From: Devosia sp. Root635
GTDB taxonomy: Bacteria > Pseudomonadota > Alphaproteobacteria > Rhizobiales > Devosiaceae
DNA length: 64,000 nt
Reading direction: 5' to 3'
NCBI RefSeq assembly: GCF_001427605.1
Contig: NZ_LMGZ01000022.1
Location: 62,001-126,000, forward strand
This document shows positions 9,563-17,412 of the stretch, piece by piece; position 1 is the stretch's first letter; each line of letters begins with the position of its first letter. A model generated the notes under the pieces. The model did not search any database. It saw only the letters and a program-made list of their open reading frames with translations, and had not been told where the DNA came from. A program made the translations under genes and the position numbers.

Positions 9563-10676
9563 CTGGGGGAACTAGAGTCACCGTCGATAAGCCAAAAATC
9601 TGACTTTCAAGCGCGTCGATGCGGCTATTCGCGTCCTCAAGCTGCTCCCGTGCTAGATTGAGCTGCGTTGTATTTATCGCGGTGGTATTCAATGTGCTAG
9701 AAAGCAAATCTTGCGCTTGACGCAAACTGTCTTTCAGCTCCGCTATCTCTGGTCTCATCTCAGAATACTGTTGGTCCATGTCGCTGTAGTAATTCCATGA
9801 CAGCGAAACCAGACCGAGCAGCAATGCAGCTACTGCCAAGCCGCCACCAACCATTCCCCAAAACGTTTGACGAACGACCCGCTGTTTCGATCTCGCTGCC
9901 GCGAACGCGGATCGCTCTGCAGCAATCTTCGCCTCCTCGGCAGATTTCTCAACAGATCGGAACACAGAAGGGATTGCACTGCGTATCCCGACGGGGTGAC
10001 TTGACGCATCGACGGACGTTGTAGCCTTAATCAAAAATTCTTTGACATCCCAAAAGGGCTTTGAGAGTGGAGGACGCCCCAGTCGCTCAGTGTCCAAATC
10101 TACCTTGGACGTGGTCTTAGTGAATTCAAGCCAAATCGATCCTTCAGACTTCTTAATCAGGTAGTCTTCATCAGTTAGATTGTGGAGTGGAATACAGAGC
10201 TTACCCCAGTACCCCGGATCAACTAGCGGGCCCGTCCCAAGGAGGAGTCCACGATGAACGTGTTTGATTTGCAAGTTGAAACGCAGGGCAATAAACTCTG
10301 GAAGCCTAAAATCCAAATCACACTCGACAAAAACTATTGAATTCTTCGGTATTACGAGGAATTCGTCGAGGCTAGTGAATATGATTTTGGGGAAGTTCTC
10401 TCCAGCCATATACTGGTAGGCTACGTTGCCTATTCTGCCTTCATAGGCAGCATCCTTTAGTCGCGAAGTTTTCCCCCCCTTTATATAGAAGGGCGCGATT
10501 AAACCTGTCGTTTCGACATAATCGAGAATGTGTTCCGCAGAAAGAAGTGAGTATGGAATACTCGGTCTGGGATCGACCTTAGCGGGACGCCCGTTGTAGC
10601 GAGAGTAATCAATGGCAAGAGCTTCAGCTTCGTGACGCTGAAGCTTACAGACTTCTACATCATCATCACTAATCAC
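9528..10676 (-). CDS. dCTP-deaminase/dUTPase-fold protein with transmembrane helix and coiled coil
   Basis: Residues of about 45-190 match the dCTP deaminase fold: LKDAAYEGRIG stands where deaminases have A-S-Y-D-L-R-L-G, and LLLGTGPLVDPGYWGKL matches the G-x-I-D-P-G-x-x-G strand. The usual R-S-S catalytic stretch is replaced by NLQIKHVHRG, and the catalytic Glu after the DPG motif appears to be Pro (CIPLHN). Deaminase activity is therefore doubtful, while nucleotide binding could remain. A single membrane helix lies at about 271-294, followed by a coiled coil at about 300-360. This suggests a nucleotide-sensing membrane effector. The GTG start overlaps the end of the PurZ-like gene by 8 bases (GTGATTAG), which implies translational coupling. 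Confidence 0.75.
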   Translation of the reverse strand: MISDDDVEVCKLQRHEAEALAIDYSRYNGRPAKVDPRPSIPYSLLSAEHILDYVETTGLIAPFYIKGGKTSRLKDAAYEGRIGNVAYQYMAGENFPKIIFTSLDEFLVIPKNSIVFVECDLDFRLPEFIALRFNLQIKHVHRGLLLGTGPLVDPGYWGKLCIPLHNLTDEDYLIKKSEGSIWLEFTKTTSKVDLDTERLGRPPLSKPFWDVKEFLIKATTSVDASSHPVGIRSAIPSVFRSVEKSAEEAKIAAERSAFAAARSKQRVVRQTFWGMVGGGLAVAALLLGLVSLSWNYYSDMDQQYSEMRPEIAELKDSLRQAQDLLSSTLNTTAINTTQLNLAREQLEDANSRIDALESQIFGLSTVTLVPPGEVGAEPVLAE

Positions 10677-11730
10677 TTAGAAGAGCTTTTCTAACTTCAA
10701 CAACATCCAACTCACTAAAGGCGACGCAGTCGACTACTCGTCCAATCGCTTCTTCCGCAAAATACAGAAATTTTTGCACATCGCTTTCAGGGCATTTTAG
10801 CTGTTCTTTTCCACCGACGTAATCCAAATGATTCATTACAATTCGGTTCGGTCGATTAGCCGCAATTGCGGCACGGACCAGTGCGGGGTCGAATTTACCA
10901 ACACGCCGCAGTTTTTTAGTGACCGTGGTGTACTCTTGAATATCAATTGCCTTACGTGCGGTGAGCGAAGCCACGTACTCCCAAGAGACTTCATTCGGCA
11001 GAGGGCCTGAATCTCCGGCCACCCTTATTGGAAATGACCGGATCACCAAAGTGACGTCATCAACGTCCATGGGGCTCAACCCTGCCTCAGCCAGCGCGGC
11101 AGCCGCCGTGGTTGAACGCGCCGTCGCTTTAGGCCAATAACCGCCATCGAGCAGAGACAGGCCAAACCCCTGCGTCCCCTCGATAATCACACGGTGATCT
11201 CGATCGAGTTTTCCACGCAGAAGTTCTGTTGAGTTCGCAATGAAGGGCTGAAGCGACGCGTTGTCTTGGGCTACCAAGGAATCCAGAGAAAAGTTCGTTG
11301 ACTGTCTGGCGACTGCGGCCATGACAGCCGCACCAACGCCTGAACCTGTCGAGCCGATCGACTGGACCAACTCGCCGTTGCGCTCCCAATCCTTATGCTC
11401 TTGGGTGATCAGCCGTGCGTGGTGGCTAATTTTGATACGATCTTGCGGGAAGTTGAGTTCGGAGACTTCCTGGAACAAAAGATCGACGTCAATGTAGGAT
11501 CCGGCCGGGAACACCACGTCGACGTCACAATCAATACATCCCGCGGGAAGCTGACGAAGTGCGAATTTTTTGCCGGACTTGTTGTAACCCGTATGCCCAG
11601 AGTTCGGTCCGCCGACGCGAACGACGGTTGTCGGAATATCGGCGCGGCGAGCGCGCCGGGCAAGTTCAAGAGATACTTTCCCTTTGCCTTCGGACCCAAA
11701 CTGGCCGCCGACTACGATGGATACTGGCAT
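10669..11730 (-). CDS. PurZ-like adenylosuccinate synthetase homologue
   Basis: The 353-residue protein is a short member of the adenylosuccinate synthetase family; housekeeping PurA has about 430 residues. The N-terminal P-loop reads GGQFGSEGKGK where PurA has W-G-D-E-G-K-G-K, so the catalytic Asp13 is Ser13. The second catalytic residue, His of GHT, is kept (GGPNSGHT, His46), and GSTGSGVGA matches the IMP loop. Asp-to-Ser/Thr at this site and the shorter length are hallmarks of PurZ, which joins dGMP and aspartate on the way to 2-aminoadenine nucleotides in Z-genome phages. Here it sits in a bacterial island operon, not with phage replication genes. The ATG at 11730 has GAGAGGG just upstream and lies inside the end of the preceding gene (19-base overlap). 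The substrate is inferred. Confidence 0.8.
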   Translation of the reverse strand: MPVSIVVGGQFGSEGKGKVSLELARRARRADIPTTVVRVGGPNSGHTGYNKSGKKFALRQLPAGCIDCDVDVVFPAGSYIDVDLLFQEVSELNFPQDRIKISHHARLITQEHKDWERNGELVQSIGSTGSGVGAAVMAAVARQSTNFSLDSLVAQDNASLQPFIANSTELLRGKLDRDHRVIIEGTQGFGLSLLDGGYWPKATARSTTAAAALAEAGLSPMDVDDVTLVIRSFPIRVAGDSGPLPNEVSWEYVASLTARKAIDIQEYTTVTKKLRRVGKFDPALVRAAIAANRPNRIVMNHLDYVGGKEQLKCPESDVQKFLYFAEEAIGRVVDCVAFSELDVVEVRKALLSD

Positions 11731-13607
11731 ATTCCCTCTCCGCGAATGTCGCCGAATAACTCGTCAACACGCACTTGAACAGCACTAAAGTCAGCATGAT
11801 TCAGGAAGTGCTGATGCGCAAGCGGAATGAGTTCCGTGACACGCCTTTCAACCACTGACGCAATGGCCTGGTCGAAACCACTGTCCGCCGTACGTTTAAG
11901 ATAGCGCAGGCGTCTGATATGCTCTTCGGCGTCCACGTACACATGGACGAAGCGGTTGCCAAAAGTTTCGACAAGAAATGCGTGGTCCTCTGGAAATCGC
12001 AAGCCGTCGACCACGACACGAGAACAGCCTGCAACCCGCTTGATCGTTTGCTCGGCAAGCCAGCGCTGTCGTCCTGTTACATTGATCTCTGTGCCGAGCG
12101 CCTGTCGATTGGCACGATTGAGCTCCAGACCGTCTCTGGTGAGCAAGTCATCAATTGCCAAGCTAAAGCGGGTATAGGCGAAGCCTTTGGCGGCGAGCGC
12201 CTCGGCAAAGGTTGTCTTTCCCGCTGCGATCGGGCCGCTCACGCCGACAACAAATGGTCCAGGTAAGGCATCAAGCTTCGGAATCACCAATGGTGCCTCC
12301 GCCTCTGTTCCCAAGGCCTCAGACAGGCCGGCCAGATGGAATGTCCCAACGAGGGCCGACGTGATCGCGTCAAGCTCATCATGGGTCACTTTTTCCGTTT
12401 GGAAGTTTCCGGAAATTCCAAAGTCACGGAGACCCAGATGCAGCCACTCAACACCGGCACCCTTACGGGGAATGCGCATAATGTCTTGAGCTGCTCCCGG
12501 ATAACTTTCGATAACGGGAACACCCTTCTGTCTGAAGATCGCCGCAAGCCGCATCCCACGGGCGGTGAGCTTCTGCATGCTGGGCAGCAGGCATGGGTAT
12601 ACGTTAATGCCGCGCCGTTTCAGCTCCCGCTCGGATTGCCGCATAATGCCGAACAGATCGCGCCCTGGGTCGGTGTCTTCAACGGTAATGCGCCCTGCTG
12701 GCAGGCAAAGTGGCGAGTCTATGGAGACCAGATCGGGGTTCGCATCCAACGTGGCGGCGATGATGTCTTCATCGCTGGAAATCGACCTCGTCTGCGCCAC
12801 AGAGCCGTCCAGCAGGCACCAGCCAGTGGGTCGCTTTTCTGAGCCAGTGAGATCAATGCCGACGATGCGTGCTTGTTTGGCCGACGTCGACGCAAATAGT
12901 TCGTCAAAGTGCGGGGCGTGCAAAAGATGGCTCGGTGCGGGTTGCAGCCCAGAGGGCGGCACGTTCCAGCCGAGCGGCGCTGACCAATCAACGAAACGGA
13001 CCGGATTGGAAAACAGATCTGCCTCAACCGAAAATCCAGTCATCGCCTTGTCGAAGATCGCGCCCATTGCCGCGATGTCTGCACGATTATATCTGATCAG
13101 CCTGGAGAGCGCCTCGACGTCTCCGCGAAGATACCTGTGCCAGAGAAGCACGGCGGCAAAGCCGTCGACGTCCTCAAGCTCTTGTCGGAAATTGAGACCA
13201 AGCTCAGTTTCAATGGACTTTTGACCTCCCTTTAGGCCGAGGCGCCTGCAAAGGTACATGAGGTCAATATGCACGCTCGGCAGCGCAATTTCGGGAAACT
13301 CCTGCCGCAAAAAACGAGCATCAAATCGAATGCCGTTAAAAGTCACCAAAACCTTAGCGTGGCCCGCATCTCTCAGGAGATGGCGTGGATCGCCGCCTTT
13401 TATGAAGGTTTCGGCCCGACCGTCGATGGACCAACCAACGGTAGTAATTTCGTCATAATAGTGGCTAAGGCCAGTTGTCTCGATATCCAGGAACATGATG
13501 CGATCCGGAAAGGCAGCACATAACGCAAGCTGCTCTCGCAAAATGGGCGATAGCAACCGGCCGTTTGCCAGCCAGGTCGGAAGTTCAGATTTACGCAGCG
13601 CCGGCAT
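11712..13607 (-). CDS. DEDD exonuclease / DUF429 / P-loop nucleotide kinase fusion
   Basis: Three enzymes appear fused in 631 residues. Residues of about 37-195 form an RNase_H_2/DnaQ-like 3'-5' exonuclease: FLDIETTGLS, VTFNGIRFDARFL and a YNRADI end carry the acidic metal ligands. Residues of about 248-430 match DUF429, a predicted RNase-H-like nuclease (VGIDLTGSE, SIDSPL, HDELDAITSAL). Residues of about 450-630 are a P-loop kinase resembling dephospho-CoA or deoxynucleotide kinases (GVSGPIAAGKTTF at the start, VVDGLRFPED further on). It heads the operon that continues with the PurZ-like gene, which starts inside its 3' end. The open frame extends to a TTG at 13676, but the ATG at 13607 fits the family better. 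A perfect palindrome lies about 60 bases upstream of that ATG. Confidence 0.75.
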   Translation of the reverse strand: MPALRKSELPTWLANGRLLSPILREQLALCAAFPDRIMFLDIETTGLSHYYDEITTVGWSIDGRAETFIKGGDPRHLLRDAGHAKVLVTFNGIRFDARFLRQEFPEIALPSVHIDLMYLCRRLGLKGGQKSIETELGLNFRQELEDVDGFAAVLLWHRYLRGDVEALSRLIRYNRADIAAMGAIFDKAMTGFSVEADLFSNPVRFVDWSAPLGWNVPPSGLQPAPSHLLHAPHFDELFASTSAKQARIVGIDLTGSEKRPTGWCLLDGSVAQTRSISSDEDIIAATLDANPDLVSIDSPLCLPAGRITVEDTDPGRDLFGIMRQSERELKRRGINVYPCLLPSMQKLTARGMRLAAIFRQKGVPVIESYPGAAQDIMRIPRKGAGVEWLHLGLRDFGISGNFQTEKVTHDELDAITSALVGTFHLAGLSEALGTEAEAPLVIPKLDALPGPFVVGVSGPIAAGKTTFAEALAAKGFAYTRFSLAIDDLLTRDGLELNRANRQALGTEINVTGRQRWLAEQTIKRVAGCSRVVVDGLRFPEDHAFLVETFGNRFVHVYVDAEEHIRRLRYLKRTADSGFDQAIASVVERRVTELIPLAHQHFLNHADFSAVQVRVDELFGDIRGEGICQYPS

Positions 13608-13668
13608 CAAATGGGCCCAGTTAATCTGCCGGAACGCCGGTCCATGACACAACCGTTTAACGATACGA

Positions 13669-13688
13669 TGACGCAAGATATTGCGTCA
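13669..13688. promoter_or_regulatory. Perfect palindrome upstream of the PurZ-like operon (candidate operator)
   Basis: TGACGCAA and TTGCGTCA are perfect 8-bp arms around GATA. The site lies 62-81 bases upstream of the likely start codon of the first operon gene. Its size and symmetry suit a dimeric regulator. No regulator gene is adjacent. Confidence 0.4.
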
Positions 13689-14211
13689 CCACCCAAATTG
13701 GTCATCGCAGGGTTATGGATCCGAGGAACTAACGGCACTACTTTCTCCAAAGGGCATCTTTCTCCCGTCAGCCCAAGCGGGTACCCATGAGCCGATTCCT
13801 GAAGTGCTCTGGTTGTAACACCGATGGCGAGGCACGTAAGCATCCCTTGGTGCCTGAAAACGGCGCTTCCGGACGGGCAATTGGACGGGGGCTCTGCGGG
13901 TGCTCGCATGGAAATCTGCGATTTGGAGGTTGAACCTTGATCTTCTTGCCACACCCGCGACGGTGATATCGTCGTTTCCGTCCTGCAAAGTTGCGGTCAT
14001 GCAAACCGGCGTCAATCAGTCTCACCCGAACTTTCTCTCGTTGCACCAAGAGGCCAGCATAAGCTTGGTGCTGTGTGGCGCCCTGCCGGATCATCTGCAG
14101 CCGCGGTGCGAACCGCGCACCGTCGATGATCGCGGCCCGTTCGAGGTCGAGCATCTAGAAAGAAAGCCAGCTAGCTAGCAAAGTGCGCAGTCACAGACTT
14201 ACTGCGCCTGG
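13689..14211. other. Intergenic region between hsdR end and the PurZ-like operon
   Basis: This stretch of about 520 bases should contain the promoter of the leftward operon and the 3' end region of hsdR. Overlapping short frames on both strands (13768-14154 minus, 13900-14178 plus) show no family I recognise and no ribosome binding site. I see no further clear structure. Confidence 0.3.
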
Positions 14212-17200
14212 TCAAGGTACGTGAAAATCGCTACGCCCACGGCTCAGGATATGAGCAAAAACGGCTTGGGCCTTGAGGTCCACTTCGTCGGCCTGGTAAC
14301 TGGGTGGCAGCCCGGTCCGATCATCGTATAGGAAATCAGCAATGGCGACGCGGATGGCGTCGCGGGTGGCTTGTTTGCCGGCAAAGTCCTGCATTGTGCC
14401 GAGCTGTAGCTTGAGGGTCTGATAGAGCTCGGCCGCCACCTTCTTGAGCTTGGCGATGTCGGACTTTTCCAGGTCCGGCTTTATCAGAAGGTCGAACAGC
14501 GCCAGCGTCTCCTCGTCGAGGCCCTCGCGCATGGCGCGCTTTTGTTCGTGATCCAGTTCCTCCACCAGGATCAGCAGGGCGGCAAAGGTGCGTTCGATGT
14601 TCACCGCATCCTTCTCGCTGTTGTAGCTGGCTACCAGGTCCTCGTAATGCTGCTGGAAATTGGTTCTCAGGGGGTTCTGGCGCAGCATCAGTTCCAGCTT
14701 CTTCTGGATCGCGTCCTTGAGGCTTTGCACTGTGGTGTTTTTGGCCGGGCTGCGCTCGAATTCCTTGCGCAGCTTGATGAAATCGATCTGGCTGATGTCG
14801 TAGGGGCGCGGGTCGCGCTCGCCCATACCCCGGGTTTCGATGCTGGCATCGACCAGTTCGTGCAGCTGCAGCATGATGTCGGTGATGTCGGCCTGGCGGA
14901 CATCGTCTTCGAGGCTATTGTATATAACGCGGATGGCGGCGAAGCGCTGGCGATAGGCATTGACGGCGCGGAAGTTGACGCAGGCGGTGAACTTCTTGAA
15001 CACCTCGCGCGCCATGATCTGGAAGCGCTTGCGGCTTTCGTCGTTCCCATTGACGGCTTCCTTGGCGTCGATGATGGCCCGATTGCGCTCGAAGCCGGTC
15101 TTGTCGAGGATGTCGAGCAGGCGAAAGTCGCGGTCGGCCAGGAACGCTTCGGCGGCGGTGATGGCCTCCTCCAGATCGCCGAGCAGTTCCTCGGGCGGGC
15201 GGACGGGATCGACTTCGGGGGGCAGGTCTTCCTCGCCGCCCAGTGCGCCCCCGGGGGTGCCGGCATAGGTGGCCAGGGCCTGGCGCAGGTTTTTCAAGAT
15301 GCCGCAATAGTCGACGATCAGCCCGTTATTCTTGCCGGCATATACGCGGTTGGCGCGGGCGATGGCCTGCATCAGCGTGTGCGCTTTCAAAGGCTTGTCG
15401 AGATACAGGGTGGACAGGCTCGGCACGTCAAAGCCGGTGAGCCACATGGCGCAGACAATGGCGATGCGGAAGGGGTGATCTTCCTTTTTGAAGGCCGATT
15501 CCAGGTCGAGGCGCTTGCCGTCCTCGGTATCAAAACCGTGCTTTATCAGCGCCCGGTGCGGATTGATGTCGAGGCCCCATTTGCGGAAGCGGTCGACCTC
15601 GCCCTGCTCCTCTGAGACCACGACGGCTGCCTTGGTTGCCTTGACCCAGGCGAGTTGCCGGCTGCGGTCGGCGATGTCCTGCTCGTCGGTCGCCCTGGCC
15701 AGTTGTTTTTCCAGCGTGCCGATGCGGGCGGTCCAGTGCTTGGCGATCAGTGCGTGCATGCGGACGCAGGTCACCTTGTCGATGCAGACCAGCATGGCTT
15801 TGCCGCTCTGCCAGGCAGTGGTGTAGTGCTCGACGAAATCGGCAGCCACCGCATCGAGCCGGGTCTCGGCGGTGATGATGTGGTATTCGCGCTTGAGTTC
15901 TTTTTCCAGCCGCTCGGTGACGTTGGGATCGTCGAGGTCCAGCTCTTCGAGCTTGGCAGCGATCTGCTCGTTGAGGTCGGTGGTGGAAATGCCCAGCATG
16001 TCGCCGCGCGCATCGTAGTAGAGCGGCACCGTCGCCTTGTCCTGCACGGCGCGCTGGAAATCATAGGTAGAAACATAGTCGCCGAAGGTGCGCTTAGTGG
16101 TCTCGTCGCCACTCATCAGCGGGGTGCCGGTAAAGCCCAGGAAACTGGCATTGGGCAGGGCATTGCGCATGTTAAGCGATAGTAGGCCGTTCTGGGTGCG
16201 GTGCGCCTCGTCGGTGATGACGATGATGTCGCTGCGCCCCGAATAGGGCTCGTCGGGGTTCACGTCCTGGTTGAAGCGATGGATCAGGGTGAAGACATAA
16301 GGCTTCTGCAGCGCCAGCAGAGATTTCAACTCGGCGCCTGTCCCTGCCCTGACCTGCGACTTGTCGTTGTTGACGAGGCCACAGCCGGCGAAAGTGCCGT
16401 AGATCTGGCCATCGAGATCGACGCGATCGGTGCAGATCAGGAAGGTGAAATTGGCGCCGATCTTTCGGTGCACCTTTTGCGTCAGGAAGGCGATGGAATA
16501 GCTCTTGCCCGAGCCCTGGGTGTGCCAGAACACGCCCAACTTGCCGTCCCGCGCTTCCCGGCCGCGAACTGCGGCAATGGCCCGGTTGACGCCGAGGAAC
16601 TGGTGGTTGCGCGCCACGACCTTGACCATGCGCTCGCCGCCGTCATCGAACAGGATGAAGTTCTCGAGGATGTCGATGAAATTGGCCTTGCTGCAGACGC
16701 CCTTGAGCATGGTCTCCAGGTCGACCACGCCAGGCTCGTCTTCCTCCAGCCGGGTCCAGTCGTTGAAATGCTCGTAGCGGCTCGACAGCGAACCGATCTT
16801 GGCAGCGTGGCCATTGGTCAGGATGATGAAGGCGTTGTGGTGAAAGAGATGTGGGATAGTGTCTTTATAGTCGGACAGGTTCTGCTCGAAGGCGTGGCGA
16901 ATGTCCTTGTGCAGCGCCTTGCATTCGACGAACAGCAGCGGCAGGCCGTTGACATAGCCGATGATGTCGGGTCGCCGCCGATAAAGGTCGCCCCTGACCC
17001 AGAGTTCTCGCACGCAGAGGAAATGGTTATTTTCAGGATTATCGAAATCGACGAGGCGAAGACGCTGCCGGACCAGATCGCCCTTGGCGTCGCGGAAGCT
17101 GGCGAGCACGCCGTGCTTGACCAGGCTATAAGCATCGCGGTTGATCGTCAGCAGGTCCGAACCCAGCGGCGCATCGGTGGCTTGGCGCAAGGCATCGGCA

Positions 17201-17412
17201 TAGGCGGTGTCTGGCAGGCCGGGATTGAGGCGGATCAGTGCCTCACCCAGGTGGCGGGTGAGGATGACATCGCTTTCGGACGCCCGGCCCAGCGTGCCCT
17301 CGGGACCAAAGGTTTCAGAGTTGAACGCCAGAACACTATTCCAGCCAAGCGCCGTGGCCAGATAGTCGGCCATGGTCTGCTGAACCAGCGTGTCCTCGTT
17401 CATCGGGGTCAT
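14212..17412 (-). CDS. hsdR: Type I restriction enzyme, R subunit
   Basis: The 1066-residue protein has the usual size and layout of HsdR: an N-terminal PD-(D/E)XK endonuclease domain (PDIIGYVNGLPLLFVECKA at about 148-166, with Asp149 and Glu163-x-Lys165), a Walker A motif (HTQGSGKS, about 297-304), a DEAH box (about 401-404), a FTGTPL motif III, and a helicase C-terminal lobe with a QAIARANRVY arginine-finger motif. It translocates DNA with ATP and cleaves it when the HsdM-HsdS complex meets an unmethylated target. The ATG overlaps the hsdS stop (ATGA), making it the third gene of the hsdM-hsdS-hsdR operon. All catalytic motifs are present, so it should be active. Confidence 0.95.
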   Translation of the reverse strand: MTPMNEDTLVQQTMADYLATALGWNSVLAFNSETFGPEGTLGRASESDVILTRHLGEALIRLNPGLPDTAYADALRQATDAPLGSDLLTINRDAYSLVKHGVLASFRDAKGDLVRQRLRLVDFDNPENNHFLCVRELWVRGDLYRRRPDIIGYVNGLPLLFVECKALHKDIRHAFEQNLSDYKDTIPHLFHHNAFIILTNGHAAKIGSLSSRYEHFNDWTRLEEDEPGVVDLETMLKGVCSKANFIDILENFILFDDGGERMVKVVARNHQFLGVNRAIAAVRGREARDGKLGVFWHTQGSGKSYSIAFLTQKVHRKIGANFTFLICTDRVDLDGQIYGTFAGCGLVNNDKSQVRAGTGAELKSLLALQKPYVFTLIHRFNQDVNPDEPYSGRSDIIVITDEAHRTQNGLLSLNMRNALPNASFLGFTGTPLMSGDETTKRTFGDYVSTYDFQRAVQDKATVPLYYDARGDMLGISTTDLNEQIAAKLEELDLDDPNVTERLEKELKREYHIITAETRLDAVAADFVEHYTTAWQSGKAMLVCIDKVTCVRMHALIAKHWTARIGTLEKQLARATDEQDIADRSRQLAWVKATKAAVVVSEEQGEVDRFRKWGLDINPHRALIKHGFDTEDGKRLDLESAFKKEDHPFRIAIVCAMWLTGFDVPSLSTLYLDKPLKAHTLMQAIARANRVYAGKNNGLIVDYCGILKNLRQALATYAGTPGGALGGEEDLPPEVDPVRPPEELLGDLEEAITAAEAFLADRDFRLLDILDKTGFERNRAIIDAKEAVNGNDESRKRFQIMAREVFKKFTACVNFRAVNAYRQRFAAIRVIYNSLEDDVRQADITDIMLQLHELVDASIETRGMGERDPRPYDISQIDFIKLRKEFERSPAKNTTVQSLKDAIQKKLELMLRQNPLRTNFQQHYEDLVASYNSEKDAVNIERTFAALLILVEELDHEQKRAMREGLDEETLALFDLLIKPDLEKSDIAKLKKVAAELYQTLKLQLGTMQDFAGKQATRDAIRVAIADFLYDDRTGLPPSYQADEVDLKAQAVFAHILSRGRSDFHVP

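Noticed and set aside
10669-11730. Housekeeping adenylosuccinate synthetase (purA)
   Set aside because: Length, the Asp13-to-Ser change and the island operon argue against the housekeeping enzyme.
13768-14154. Possible transposase remnant in the hsdR-PurZ operon gap
   Set aside because: Basic composition (GRKRRYHRRG) recalls transposases, but no DDE motif, terminal inverted repeat or target duplication could be found.
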